From assembly GCF_030758935.1 (NCBI RefSeq), contig NZ_CP132333.1, positions 806,992 to 870,991 of the forward strand: DNA of 64,000 nt, given 5' to 3'. Origin of the DNA: Geothrix sp. PMB-07 (GTDB lineage: Bacteria; Acidobacteriota; Holophagae; Holophagales; Holophagaceae). This document shows, piece by piece, positions 47,145-57,471 of this stretch (its first letter is position 1; the number at the start of each line of letters is the position of its first letter). The position numbers were made by a program, and so were the translations under genes. The notes under the pieces were generated by a model. It had not been told where the DNA came from. It did not search any database and was given only the letters and a program-made list of their open reading frames with translations.

Positions 47145-48564
47145 GTGGCGTTTTGCGAGGGAAGTGCCGTTCCCGGCACTGGGGGCAGATGCCGTGGCTG
47201 AACTGGGCCTCGGTGTGATCCTGGATGTACATGTACTGCTCCAGTTGCCACCAGCTGCCGCTGTCATCGCGGATCTGCTTGCAGTACCCGCAAATGGGGA
47301 TCATGCCCTCGAGGCGCTTCATGTCCGCGAGGGCCTGTTCCAGGTCGCGGGTGCGCTGGTGGACCAGCCCTTCCAGGTTTTCCTGGTGACTCTGGATGGT
47401 GTCGGCCATGGCGTTGAAGGTGCGGGCCAGCACATCGAGCTCCCGGTGGGTTTGGATCGGGGCCCGGGATCGGCTGTCGCCCCGGCCGAAGGCGGTGATG
47501 GCTGAAGCCAGGGTTCGCAGCGGGCGCAGGAGCAGACGCACCAGGCCCAGGGCCAGCAAAAAGGCCGCCGTGGAGGTGATGAGCCCCACCGTGAGGGTGT
47601 CCATCCAAACGGCCCGGGTGGGGCCCAGGATGTCCATTTCCGGCGTGGCCACCACAGCCACCCAGGGCTGCCCCTTGATGGGGCTGAAGGCGCCCCACTT
47701 GGTCAGCTTGGCCAGCCGGTACCGGGCAAGCCGGGGGGCGCCTTCCTCCAGGGTCTGGTGGATGGCGGCGGGAAACTCGGGGGAGAGGGCATCCGTGGGA
47801 AGGGAGCGGCCCAGGAACTGGCGGTTGCGATCCAGCTCATCTCGCACCGGAGGGGGAAGGGGCTCGATGGTGTGGTAGGTCCGGCTGGGGTCGCTGTGGG
47901 AAAGGACGATGCCCTGACGGTTTACCAGCATCACTGAGCAGCCGGGCTGGGCGAAGGTGTGGATGGTATGTTCCAGCTCGGTCACGTCGTATTCAGTGAC
48001 CAGCACACCCAGGATGCGGGTGCCCACATGCACCGGCGCCGCGGAAAAGAGGCGAGGCGTCTGGGTTACCGCCCCAATGGTCCAATCGCTGACACAGGGG
48101 TTGCCCGACAGGGCCTCCTGGAAGTAGGGCCGGAAGCCGAAGTTGCGACCCACGAAGGCGCGTTGGCTGCTGGCCAGGCAGGTGCCATCCCGTCCGAGCA
48201 CGAACACGGCCGAGGTGCCTGGTGTTTGCGCGGCCTGCCTGGTCAGCCAGGTGGTGAAGGCCTCGGCCCGGGCTCCCCTTGGACGGGAGGCGAGGAAAGC
48301 GGCCGCATCCTGGGTGAGGGCCAGGTGGCGGGCCAGGTTCCGGGTGGTGGAAAGATCGGTGTCCACCTGGCCGGCCAGGCGCTCTGAAAGCAGGGCCAGG
48401 GTGGTGAGTTCCTCCTGGTTGGCCTGCTGGCGGACCCGCTTGCTGCTGTAGATGCCCATGCCCAGCACGCCCAGCAGCAGCACGGCGGCGAAGGCGCTGC
48501 TCAGCTTGAGGGAAACTGACTGGGTCGCGAACCAGGCGGCCAGCGGGTTCTTGCGCATCGTCAC
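47131..48564 (-). CDS. dCache-HAMP receptor with C-terminal four-cysteine module
   Basis: The 477-residue membrane receptor has helix 1 (LSSAFAAVLLLGVLGMGIY) and a periplasmic dCache-type domain of about 275 residues (AVFVLGRDGTCLASSQ, FGFRPYFQEALSG, GVLVTEYDVTELE). Helix 2 lies near 325 and is followed by HAMP (LLLRPLRTLASAITAFGRGD). In place of a kinase, cyclase or methyl-accepting domain it ends with C425, C428, C460 and C463 (PICGYCKQIRDD, SHGICPQC), the module also found at the end of the 34771 protein. The output is unknown. Its start overlaps the HAD phosphatase stop by four bases, so the two are coupled. Confidence 0.85.
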   Translation of the reverse strand: MTMRKNPLAAWFATQSVSLKLSSAFAAVLLLGVLGMGIYSSKRVRQQANQEELTTLALLSERLAGQVDTDLSTTRNLARHLALTQDAAAFLASRPRGARAEAFTTWLTRQAAQTPGTSAVFVLGRDGTCLASSQRAFVGRNFGFRPYFQEALSGNPCVSDWTIGAVTQTPRLFSAAPVHVGTRILGVLVTEYDVTELEHTIHTFAQPGCSVMLVNRQGIVLSHSDPSRTYHTIEPLPPPVRDELDRNRQFLGRSLPTDALSPEFPAAIHQTLEEGAPRLARYRLAKLTKWGAFSPIKGQPWVAVVATPEMDILGPTRAVWMDTLTVGLITSTAAFLLALGLVRLLLRPLRTLASAITAFGRGDSRSRAPIQTHRELDVLARTFNAMADTIQSHQENLEGLVHQRTRDLEQALADMKRLEGMIPICGYCKQIRDDSGSWWQLEQYMYIQDHTEAQFSHGICPQCRERHFPRKTPPTGS

Positions 48565-49235
48565 AAGCGGGGCCCCAGGGCCGCTTCGACGGCGGCGACA
48601 AGGCGATCCGCCTCGGCATCAGAGGGCACGCAGGCATGCACCCCGGGAACGGCGTCCCCGACGCCGACGAAGGGCAGACCCGCCCGCTGGGCCGCTTCCA
48701 GATCGTGCGGCCGATCGCCCACATAGAGGTGCGGGCCGGGACAGTCTTGCAGCGCCCGCTTCAGAAGGCCGGCCCGGTCGTGGCGGGGCAGGGAGCCCAG
48801 GCGCGGAATGGAGGAATCGATGCCCAAGACCTCGGCCTTGAAGGTGAGCACGGCGGGGGCGTTGCCGGAGACCAGCCACACGGGCCAGCGTTGGGCCAGG
48901 CGATGCATGCCTTCCAGCACGCCCGCAAAGGCTTCGGCCTCCCAGCCGCCGGGCGCGAAGGCACGCTGGAAGTGGGACAGGCAGGCCGTCTCGTAGATCG
49001 CATAGTCGGCTTCATTCAGGCCGCGGCCAAAACGCATCCGGTGCAGATCGTCGACGATCTCCCAATCGGTGGAGCCTTTGCAAAGCGTCAATTCAGCAGG
49101 CGTGGGTGCCTGGCCCCAAATGTCGCCCAAGGCTTGGCGCAGAAGCACGAAGCCCGAGCTGAAGTGCCCCAGGGTCCCATCCAGATCGAAACAAATCGGC
49201 ACCAGCCATCTCCCCGCGCTGGCCCAGGATCTCAT
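48561..49235 (-). CDS. HAD-superfamily phosphatase
   Basis: This 224-residue phosphoglycolate-phosphatase-like HAD hydrolase has motif I CFDLDGTLGHF (nucleophile and acid/base Asp) and an alpha-helical cap. Motif II is VWLVSGNAPAV, motif III the Lys in RHDRAGLLKRAL, and motif IV VGDRPHDLEAA. All catalytic residues are present. The substrate is unknown. ATG 49235 lacks a clear ribosome site; GTG 49202 is in frame, has GGGGAG seven bases upstream and puts motif I at the usual distance from the N-terminus, so it may be the real start. It is coupled to the receptor gene and divergent from a secreted protein gene. Confidence 0.82.
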   Translation of the reverse strand: MRSWASAGRWLVPICFDLDGTLGHFSSGFVLLRQALGDIWGQAPTPAELTLCKGSTDWEIVDDLHRMRFGRGLNEADYAIYETACLSHFQRAFAPGGWEAEAFAGVLEGMHRLAQRWPVWLVSGNAPAVLTFKAEVLGIDSSIPRLGSLPRHDRAGLLKRALQDCPGPHLYVGDRPHDLEAAQRAGLPFVGVGDAVPGVHACVPSDAEADRLVAAVEAALGPRL

Positions 49236-49266
49236 GGGATGGCACCCTGGAAGGGAAGGTGGTCTC

Positions 49267-49860
49267 GTGCGTTCTTTGGCTCTCCTGTTTCTTCTGGCCT
49301 TTTCGCTGCCGGTCTGTGCCCAGGAAGGACTCCGCTACCGGATGCAGCTGTGGATGCGGGACGACTCCCAGCCGTTGGAGACCCAGTTCCGCCTGCAGGC
49401 CACGGCGGCAACGCGCACCCAGAACAAGGTGCAGAAACCGCGCATGGGCGGCTGGCGGTTGGAAGCCGACCGCTCCCAGGGCACCGCCTACGCGCAGGCC
49501 ATGCTGCTGGGCCGCGCGGAGCGCCTGCTCTACCTCGCCGGACCCTCGCCACAGACCAGGCCGGAGCCCATCCTTCTCCGCTTTGGAAACCGCAGCCTGC
49601 CCGTGTGGAGCCTCCAAATTCCGGAGGGCATCCACGCCTCGACCGTGCTGGTGGAAGTGGCGCCGAAGCTGCTGGCCCTCTGCGATCTCAGCGCCCGTTT
49701 CGAGCAGGGCGACGTGGCCCGCATCGAGTTGCATCTGGAAGGCCTGGACAGCACCGCGGGCCTGATTCCCACGGAGGCGGGCACCACCCTGCTCAGCACG
49801 TTGCGGTCCATGGCCCAGGAGGCCCAGCAGGAGGCCAGCTCCACCGTGATGGTGCGCTGA
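49267..49860 (+). CDS. Secreted protein of unknown function
   Basis: The 197-residue protein begins at GTG 49267 (GGAAGG just upstream) with a signal peptide, RSLALLFLLAFSLPVCAQEG. The mature part is beta-rich, with conserved-looking segments RLLYLAGPSPQTRPEPILLRFG and LLALCDLSARFEQGDVARIELHLEGLD. I recognise no family. The frame is open further upstream, but that part lies over the opposing HAD gene and lacks a signal. It precedes purF by 73 bp on the same strand, though shared transcription is not certain. Confidence 0.62.
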   Translation: MRSLALLFLLAFSLPVCAQEGLRYRMQLWMRDDSQPLETQFRLQATAATRTQNKVQKPRMGGWRLEADRSQGTAYAQAMLLGRAERLLYLAGPSPQTRPEPILLRFGNRSLPVWSLQIPEGIHASTVLVEVAPKLLALCDLSARFEQGDVARIELHLEGLDSTAGLIPTEAGTTLLSTLRSMAQEAQQEASSTVMVR

Positions 49861-49933
49861 CCGGCTGGCCGAGCTGGAACTGCCGGTTCGGCTTCCGCCG
49901 TCGGGGCGGTATCCTGAAAGACTCGGAGGGATC

Positions 49934-51310
49934 ATGGCGTTCAGGGATGAATGCGGGGTATTCGGAATCTGCCACCAGGCGGAGGCCTCCCGCCAGACGT
50001 ACCTGGGCCTCTACGCCCTGCAGCATCGCGGCCAGGAGGCGGCGGGCATCTGCTCCGGCGATGAAAAAGGCCTGCACCTTCACAAGGCTCAGGGCTATGT
50101 GGCGGATGTGTTCACCGAGGCCGTGCTGGACGCCCTGCCCGGCGATGCGGCCATCGGCCACACCCGCTACTCCACCACCGGCGGCAATGTGGCCTCGGCG
50201 GCCCATCCCTTCCTCATCCATGGCCGCTTCGGCCAGGTGGCGCTCTGCCACAACGGCAACCTGACCAACACCGAAGCGCTGCGCGCCAGCCTCATCACTG
50301 ATGGCCACACCTTCACCAGCCCCTCCGACAGCGAGGTGCTGCTGGCCCTCATCAACCGCGCCCAGGCGGACAGTTTGGAAGAGGCCGTGGTGATGGCCCT
50401 GCGCCAGGCCAAGGGCGCCTTCTCGCTGCTGATCCTCACGGAGGATGCGCTCATCGCCGCCCGTGATCCCCACGGCTTCAGGCCCCTGGCCATGGGACGC
50501 ATGGGTGAGACCCACGCGTTCAGCTCTGAGACCTGCGCCTTCGACCTGGTGGGGGTTCAGTACGAGCGGGATGTGGAGCCCGGTGAGATGGTGGTGGTCT
50601 CCCGGAAGAACGGTGAGATCCGCTCGCGCTTCCCGCTGCCCAAGGTGCAGGCTCGGCCCTGCGTGTTCGAGCACATCTACTTCGCCCGGCCCGATTCCCT
50701 CGTTTACGGGCGGAGCGTCATGGTGGCGCGCCGCGAGATGGGGCGCCGCCTGGCCATGCGCCATCCGGTGGAAGCGGATCTCATCGTGCCCGTGCCCGAC
50801 AGCGGCGTCAGCGCGGCCCTGGGTTATTCCGAGTATTCGGGCATCCCCTTTGATTTCGGCATCATCCGCAACCACTACGTGGGCCGCACTTTCATCGAGC
50901 CCAAGCAGAACATCCGCAGCTTCGGCGTGAAGGTGAAGCTGAATCCCGTGCGGCACCTGCTGGCGGGCAAGCGCGTGGTGCTGGTGGATGACAGCATCGT
51001 GCGCGGCACCACCAGCAAGAAGATTGTGCAGATGGTGAAAGAGGCCGGCGCCAGGGAAGTGCACATGCGCATCGCCTGTCCGCCCACCACGCATTCCTGT
51101 TTCTACGGCATCGACACGCCCAAGCGACAGCACCTCATCGCTTCCTACATGAACCTGAAGGAGATCACCGAGTTCGTGGAGGCCGACACCCTGGGCTACC
51201 TGGATCTGGAGGATCTGGAAGGGTGCATGGGCGATGATGGCCCCGGGCACGGCAAGGGCTTCTGCTACGCCTGCTTCACCGGTGATTACCCTGTGCCCCC
51301 AGGCGAATGA
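49934..51310 (+). CDS. purF: Amidophosphoribosyltransferase
   Basis: This 458-residue enzyme catalyses the first step of purine synthesis, PRPP plus glutamine to phosphoribosylamine. The N-terminal nucleophile Cys7 (MAFRDE-CGVFGI) implies a six-residue propeptide. GHTRYSTTGG and CHNGNLTN form the glutaminase site, and VVLVDDSIVRGTTS is the PRPP site. Cysteines at ARPCVFEH, SCFYGID and GFCYACF match the four ligands of the [4Fe-4S] cluster in the Bacillus-type enzyme. GGAGG precedes ATG 49934. No other pur genes are in the window. Confidence 0.96.
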   Translation: MAFRDECGVFGICHQAEASRQTYLGLYALQHRGQEAAGICSGDEKGLHLHKAQGYVADVFTEAVLDALPGDAAIGHTRYSTTGGNVASAAHPFLIHGRFGQVALCHNGNLTNTEALRASLITDGHTFTSPSDSEVLLALINRAQADSLEEAVVMALRQAKGAFSLLILTEDALIAARDPHGFRPLAMGRMGETHAFSSETCAFDLVGVQYERDVEPGEMVVVSRKNGEIRSRFPLPKVQARPCVFEHIYFARPDSLVYGRSVMVARREMGRRLAMRHPVEADLIVPVPDSGVSAALGYSEYSGIPFDFGIIRNHYVGRTFIEPKQNIRSFGVKVKLNPVRHLLAGKRVVLVDDSIVRGTTSKKIVQMVKEAGAREVHMRIACPPTTHSCFYGIDTPKRQHLIASYMNLKEITEFVEADTLGYLDLEDLEGCMGDDGPGHGKGFCYACFTGDYPVPPGE

Positions 51311-51348
51311 GCCGCCCCTCATGAGCCCTGGTCCATGAGTCCAAGTCC

Positions 51349-51681
51349 ATGAGTACGGGCCCCTCAGGATCTCTGCAGGCCCGCTTCGAGGATGGCCTCC
51401 GCTTCCTGGCGACAGCCCTGGCCTTGGACGTGGATCACCGCCACAGCGCCGCCATCGTCTCCACGGCCTGCGATGCCATCCAGTGCTTCCTGCTGGTGTT
51501 CGAGGCCGCGGCCCAGCAGCACCTGGCGGACCCGGAGGGCGAAACCGCCCGGCTGCGGGGCCAGCTCGAGGCCCTCCTCACGCCCAGCCAATCTGCGGAT
51601 GAGGCCGCCCGCCATGCCATCGAGGCTGCCCGCCTGGCCCGGGACCAGGCCGCCAGGGTGCTGCCGCGGCTGATGGGTTAG
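51349..51681 (+). CDS. Small helical protein of unknown function
   Basis: The 110-residue protein is predicted almost entirely helical and rich in Ala, with FLATALALDVDHRHSAAIVSTACDAIQCFLLVFEAAAQQHL in its first half and SADEAARHAIEAARLARDQAARVLPRL at the end. It lacks a signal peptide. It loosely recalls small HEPN-type helical bundles, but no RxxxxH motif is present. No ribosome site is visible; a short direct repeat (TCCATGAGT twice) surrounds the start. It follows purF by 38 bp on the same strand. Confidence 0.5.
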   Translation: MSTGPSGSLQARFEDGLRFLATALALDVDHRHSAAIVSTACDAIQCFLLVFEAAAQQHLADPEGETARLRGQLEALLTPSQSADEAARHAIEAARLARDQAARVLPRLMG

Positions 51682-51859
51682 AAGGCACGAGTCTTTCACT
51701 CCGACGCCACCCGGGCCGCCCTGTCGCCATGCGCGTCTCATCGCAAAGGATCGACCCCTTGGGGCCCTGGCCCAACTGCCCGCCGAGAAAACCGACTTGC
51801 ACCCATGAATTCGTGAGGAAGGCCTGACCACTCGCCGGGCTTACCTTTACACTTCCCCC

Positions 51860-52954
51860 ATGCATCGATCCTTCAAACGCCCGCTTTGGATTCTTCTCGC
51901 CCTGGCCTCGATCCCGCGGGCCTTTTGCAGCGATCCACTCGTCCCGACGGCGGCTGCGGCAGTGGACAAGGTGGTGGCGGACAACGCCTTGAAACATGGC
52001 ATTCCGGCCCAGGCGGTCGTCGTCTTGCACAATGGCGAGCCCATATATCGCCACGCCTCGGGGAAAGTCACGGTCGATGGAACGTCGCCCGTGACCTTTG
52101 AGACCATCTTCCCGGCCTACTCCGTGAGCAAACTCGTCGCCTCCGTTCTGCTCCTGCAGCTTGTGGAGGAAGGGAAGGTGGCGCTGGATGCGCCGGCTTC
52201 GCGCTATGTCACCAATCTTCCGCAAGGCTGGCGAGCGATTACCGTCGAGCAATTTCTCAACCATGTTTCGGGCGTCCCCGAATTTTTTGATCCGGGAAAC
52301 CCTTCGGCGCCCTTTCCACCTTCCGCGCCTGCCGCATTCGAGCGGCTCGCCCACACGCCGCTCGTGGATCCGCCTGACACGCGCACCCGCTACACGGGAA
52401 CAGACTTCCTGGTCATCGGGGCCATTCTTGAATCCGTCACTGGAATCAAGTACGGCGACCTGGCCCGCAGCCGCATCTTTTCCCCTCTGGGCCTGCGCCA
52501 CACCTGGCTCGGCCTCGAGAACGTGCCGCAGGGTCGACTGGTGGCCTCCTATCACGGCGAGGGGGGCCGCCTGGTTCCAGATGTTCCCGTGGCGTGGCCT
52601 GCCTACAGCGTGGCCCATGGCGAGCTGTTCAGCACTGCTGACGATCTGGCGACCTTTCTCGGTGCCGTGGCGCGAGGCAAGCTGGTTTCCCAAAAAGCCT
52701 TGCTGCGTTTCTGGCGACCCCATGCGTTTCCCAATGGGGACCTCGGTTACTTCTCATCCGGGTGGGAATACGGCGAGAACGGCACCTGGCATGAGGTGGG
52801 CCACGATGGGGGCGCCAAGGTGCGGGTTCGCATCCGATTCCAGCCGGACCTGAAGGATCACTTCGTCTTCGTCTACCTCGTCAACGGCAGCCGGGATAAC
52901 GTCTGGTCCCGCACGCTGGTCGAATCCGTTGAACGGATCGTGGTCCCTCAATAG
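51860..52954 (+). CDS. Class C beta-lactamase-like serine hydrolase
   Basis: The 364-residue secreted protein has a signal sequence (PLWILLALASIPRAFC) and a penicillin-binding-like fold. The SxxK motif is YSVSKLVASVLLLQL (nucleophile Ser), the second motif is RYTGTDFLVIG and the third is likely GHDGGAK. FLNHVSGVPEFFDPG and FSTADDLATFLGAVARG are typical of the EstB/LACTB-type family, whose members are esterases or peptidases more often than true beta-lactamases. It has no clear ribosome site. Codon use is a little less GC-rich than in its neighbours. It converges with a small secreted protein gene. Confidence 0.85.
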   Translation: MHRSFKRPLWILLALASIPRAFCSDPLVPTAAAAVDKVVADNALKHGIPAQAVVVLHNGEPIYRHASGKVTVDGTSPVTFETIFPAYSVSKLVASVLLLQLVEEGKVALDAPASRYVTNLPQGWRAITVEQFLNHVSGVPEFFDPGNPSAPFPPSAPAAFERLAHTPLVDPPDTRTRYTGTDFLVIGAILESVTGIKYGDLARSRIFSPLGLRHTWLGLENVPQGRLVASYHGEGGRLVPDVPVAWPAYSVAHGELFSTADDLATFLGAVARGKLVSQKALLRFWRPHAFPNGDLGYFSSGWEYGENGTWHEVGHDGGAKVRVRIRFQPDLKDHFVFVYLVNGSRDNVWSRTLVESVERIVVPQ

Positions 52955-52964
52955 GCCCCGCCAA

Positions 52965-53002
52965 CTGGCACGGGGCGATGCCTCCAAGGCTTCCCGTGCC
53001 AG
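52965..53002. terminator. Possible bidirectional terminator
   Basis: CTGGCACGGG (52965-52974) pairs with CCCGTGCCAG (52993-53002) around an 18-nt loop, between two convergent genes. No T-run is present, so function is tentative. Confidence 0.4.
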
Positions 53003-53012
53003 GGGCGGCGAC

Positions 53013-53396
53013 CTAGAAACCGCCGCGGCCCAGAGGCACGTTCCGGGGCACGGGATTGCCGCCGAAGCGCTCCACGGGCAGGCTGGCGGCGGCCAAGTCC
53101 GGGGCTGGGCCTGTGTAGCCGTGGTTCCGCCAGAAGCGTCGCAAGTCCTGGTGGAACCACACGAGGAATTCCTGGAAGGCGACCTGGCGGAGCTCATCCT
53201 TGGTGTATTCGCCCACTACCTCGACCACGGCCGAGGCGGAATCCTCCGGCACCCGGAACGTCTTCCAAGGCTTGGCGCCCTGTTCGGCATCCGAAAGGAT
53301 GTGCGCGAGGAAGGTGCGGTCCAGTCCGGGCCGCGGCGGCTCTCCCGCCTGAAGGCCGGCGGCGAGGCAGAGGCATGAGCAGAGCAGGGCACGCAT
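53013..53396 (-). CDS. Small secreted protein of unknown function
   Basis: The 127-residue protein has a signal peptide (MRALLCSCLCLAAGLQAGE). Its mature part contains TFLAHILSDAEQGAKPWKTF, SASAVVEVVGEYTKDELRQVAF and FLVWFHQDLRRFWRNHGYTG. No family is recognised. ATG 53396 is chosen because the signal begins there; a longer open frame to 53663 runs over miaA and has no coding character. It is divergent from miaA with about 75 bp between the starts. Confidence 0.58.
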   Translation of the reverse strand: MRALLCSCLCLAAGLQAGEPPRPGLDRTFLAHILSDAEQGAKPWKTFRVPEDSASAVVEVVGEYTKDELRQVAFQEFLVWFHQDLRRFWRNHGYTGPAPDLAAASLPVERFGGNPVPRNVPLGRGGF

Positions 53397-53470
53397 GGAC
53401 TTCAAGTGAGGCCAGGGCTGAGGAGGTTCCCGGCGCCTCATCGGGGCCCGGCAGATGGTAATTTTGACCC

Positions 53471-54352
53471 ATGTCCATTGTGATCCTCGGCCCCACCGCT
53501 TCCGGCAAATCCGCCCTGGCCGTGGCCGTGGCTCGGCACCTGGGCGGCACCGTGGTGAATGGGGATCCCTACCAGGCCATCGAGGGCCTCGCCATCGGCA
53601 CGGGGCAGCCCGATGCGGCCGAGCGAGGGGGTGTGCCTCACGTGGGCTATGGCGCGCTGCCACTGTCTGCGCGGCCGAATCCCAAGGATTTTGGTCAGTT
53701 GGTGCGCGGCTGGCTCCAGGCCAGCCACGAGCCGGTGCTGGTGACGGGCTCGGGCTTGTACCTGCGGGGCATCTGGCAGCAGCTCAGCGACCTGCCGCCC
53801 GTGGCCCCCCTTCTGGTGGAGCGGGTGCGCGGGTGGGCGGAGCGCCTGGGCACGCCCCGCCTGCACCGGTACCTGGCGGCGGTGGATGCGGCGCGGGCAG
53901 CCGCCCTCCATCCCAACGACAGCGCCCGGGTGCAGCGGGCCCTGGCTTTGCACTTGGCCACGGGGCGAGCGCCTTCCGGCCTGCTGACCGGCCCTGGGAC
54001 CGGCCTTCCGCCCGGCTGGCGCGCCCTGGTGGTGGCGCCCACGCGGGAGCGGCAACGGGCCCGGGTGGCGGCGCGCGTGGCCGCCCAGGTGCGCGCCGGC
54101 TGGCGCGATGAGGTGGCGCAGCTCGTGGCAGCGGGCCATGGCGAGGATCTGGCCACCCTGCGGCCCCTGGGTTATTCGAATTGGATGGCCGGAGGCGACG
54201 CGGAAGCCATCGAAGCCGCCGTGGTGATGGAAACCCAGGCCTATGCCAAGCGGCAGGCCACATGGTTCCGCAATCAGCTGCCCGAAGTGCCCACCTGGGA
54301 CCCCGATGCGGAACTTTTGGCGGCGGCGCTGGACCGCCTGGGCCTTGCATGA
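53471..54352 (+). CDS. miaA: tRNA dimethylallyltransferase
   Basis: This 293-residue enzyme adds dimethylallyl to N6 of A37 in tRNAs that read UNN codons. The P-loop is LGPTASGKSALA at the N-terminus, followed by NGDPYQAIEGLAIGTGQP (the usual DSxQxY is changed to GDPYQ), VLVTGSGLYLRGI and the C-terminal YAKRQATWFRNQ. Length is slightly short but within range. Its stop overlaps the start of the crotonase gene by ATGA. Its allyl donor comes from the isoprenoid pathway represented by ispG at 62341. Confidence 0.94.
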   Translation: MSIVILGPTASGKSALAVAVARHLGGTVVNGDPYQAIEGLAIGTGQPDAAERGGVPHVGYGALPLSARPNPKDFGQLVRGWLQASHEPVLVTGSGLYLRGIWQQLSDLPPVAPLLVERVRGWAERLGTPRLHRYLAAVDAARAAALHPNDSARVQRALALHLATGRAPSGLLTGPGTGLPPGWRALVVAPTRERQRARVAARVAAQVRAGWRDEVAQLVAAGHGEDLATLRPLGYSNWMAGGDAEAIEAAVVMETQAYAKRQATWFRNQLPEVPTWDPDAELLAAALDRLGLA

Positions 54353-55029
54353 GGCCCGGACTTCCAAGCCCGGCAACCTGGTACGAGGGGCGCACGTCGC
54401 TGGACCTCCTGCGCGGTGAAGCCTGGGCCTGGATCGGCCTCCGCTCCGGAGATGGCCTCCACCGTCTGCACAGCGACTTGCTGGTGGCCCTGGACCGCCT
54501 CCTGGTGGAGTTGCGCTGGGCGGGCATCCGCCGCTTGGCCCTCAGTGGCGCAGGATGGATGACGGGGCAAGGCCATCACTTCTCCGCCGGGGCCGATCTG
54601 CATGAAGTCGGCGCACTGGATGCCAGCTCGGCCGAGCCCTTTGCCCGCCGGGGGCAGCGGATCATGAACCACCTGCTCTGGCCCGGCTGGCAGAGCCTCA
54701 CGGTGATCTCGGGCGTGGCCATGGGGGGCGGCTGTGATCTGGCGCTGCATGGGCAGGAACGCTGGGCCGTGGCGGCGAATGAGCTCGGGAAAGGCGGATT
54801 GCGGCTGGCCCATCCCGCGGCGAAACACGGCATCCTCACGGGCTTTGGCGGCACGGTACGGCTCCCGGAGCTGCTGGGGCGCAAAGGTGCCGATCGCTTG
54901 TTCAGGGGTTTTGAAACCTGGGATGAGCAGACCGCGCTGCAGGCTGGTGCCGCCCACCGGATCGTCGCCCCCATCGGTGTGGCGGACCATGCCTTCGAGT
55001 GGCTGGATCCTACCGGTTCGCGGCGATGA
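54349..55029 (+). CDS. Enoyl-CoA hydratase/isomerase family protein
   Basis: This 226-residue crotonase-fold protein has the first oxyanion-hole segment GHHFSAGADLHEVG and the second, GVAMGGGCDLALHG. PAAKHGILTGFGGTVRLPELLG corresponds to the usual P-E-x-x-x-G region, with Lys-His where Glu is often found, so hydratase activity is uncertain; isomerase or hydrolase activity is possible. It is somewhat shorter than typical (about 255). It is coupled to miaA by ATGA and overlaps the opposing Yip1 gene by 20 bp at the 3' end. Confidence 0.82.
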   Translation: MRPGLPSPATWYEGRTSLDLLRGEAWAWIGLRSGDGLHRLHSDLLVALDRLLVELRWAGIRRLALSGAGWMTGQGHHFSAGADLHEVGALDASSAEPFARRGQRIMNHLLWPGWQSLTVISGVAMGGGCDLALHGQERWAVAANELGKGGLRLAHPAAKHGILTGFGGTVRLPELLGRKGADRLFRGFETWDEQTALQAGAAHRIVAPIGVADHAFEWLDPTGSRR

Positions 55030-55801
55030 TGGCCGGAATGCTGAAGGCCAGAAGGACCGCGCAGCAGCAGGCCAGGAACAGCGGGGTCAGCACCGCGCAG
55101 ATGCCGCGCCAGGTGTCGGTCTTGTGCATGCGAGCCATGCCCATGCCCACGGCGATGAGGCCGGCCAGCTGGATGAGGATGCCCAGGTAGGGGATGATGC
55201 CGCCCAGCTGGATGAAGGCAGAGGCATAGCCGTAGGCCCGGATGCTCTGGCTGGTGCCTGCGCCGGGTTTGAGCCCGCCCCACATCCAGAGGAAGAAGTG
55301 GTTCAGAGCGCCGCCGATGACCATGCCCAGGAAGCTGAACAGCGGCATCAGCAGCAGCATGGCTCCGAAGATCACGGGAACCAGGGTCGCCAGCATCTTG
55401 CTGTCACTCTTCCCGGCCTGCTCCAGGGCCGCGAACATCGCTCCCATCCCGATGAGGAAGAAGAACAGGGCCATGAACAGAAACACGGGGATCGACATCA
55501 GCATCAGGAAGCGCCAGGGCGCGCTGAGGCCTTCAGTCACGGGCACCCGCTCGAAGAGCTCCATGGGGTTCCGGAATACCAGCTGAAACATGCCCCCCAC
55601 CCGCGACCAGAACGTGGGATAGGTGTCGTGATCCTCGAAGGGCACGGGCCGCAATGGCTCGTCCGGCAAGGGCGGCGGAATCAGGGAGGGGGCGGCCATG
55701 GAGGGTGGCGGCGCCCATACGGATTGGACCGGAGGAAGGGCCGGGGGCGGGTCAGGAACCTCCGGCGGCAGGGCGTCATTGGGGCCGGTGATCTTACTCA
55801 T
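55010..55801 (-). CDS. Yip1-domain membrane protein
   Basis: The 263-residue protein has a long proline-rich cytosolic N-terminus (PPEVPDPPPALPPVQ). The Yip1 lead-in FWSRVGGMFQLVFRNPMELFERV and five membrane helices follow (for example FLMLMSIPVFLFMALFFFLIG, LATLVPVIFGAMLLLMPLFSFLGMVI, GICAVLTPLFLACCCAVLLAFSI). It is similar in layout to the Yip1 protein at 32398. The function is unknown; bacterial relatives are often next to secretion or signalling genes. Here it is next to a sigma-54 regulator on the same strand, but 27 bp separate them, so co-transcription is possible. Confidence 0.78.
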   Translation of the reverse strand: MSKITGPNDALPPEVPDPPPALPPVQSVWAPPPSMAAPSLIPPPLPDEPLRPVPFEDHDTYPTFWSRVGGMFQLVFRNPMELFERVPVTEGLSAPWRFLMLMSIPVFLFMALFFFLIGMGAMFAALEQAGKSDSKMLATLVPVIFGAMLLLMPLFSFLGMVIGGALNHFFLWMWGGLKPGAGTSQSIRAYGYASAFIQLGGIIPYLGILIQLAGLIAVGMGMARMHKTDTWRGICAVLTPLFLACCCAVLLAFSIPAIIAANR

Positions 55802-55828
55802 GCTGCACTCCGGTGGGGGCTAAACCTA

Positions 55829-57367
<1,539 letters not shown>

Positions 57368-57379
57368 CTCTGGCCTGAT

Positions 57380-57395
57380 TCTCGATATTTCGAGA
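57380..57395. promoter_or_regulatory. Palindrome between sigma-54 activator and kinase gene
   Basis: TCTCGA-TATT-TCGAGA is a perfect 6-bp dyad 13 bp upstream of the activator start, in a 104-bp divergent region. It could be an operator, perhaps for autoregulation. It has no GG-N10-GC spacing of a sigma-54 promoter. Confidence 0.4.
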
Positions 57396-57471
57396 GAGAG
57401 GTCAAGAACTTACCCTCAGTCAAACAGTTCCCTCAACCCAAAGGTATACTCGCCTATCTCTGTCTAGAAGG

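Noticed and set aside
51349-51681. HEPN-type toxin
   Set aside because: The fold looks helical but the RxxxxH catalytic motif is missing and no antitoxin-like neighbour exists.
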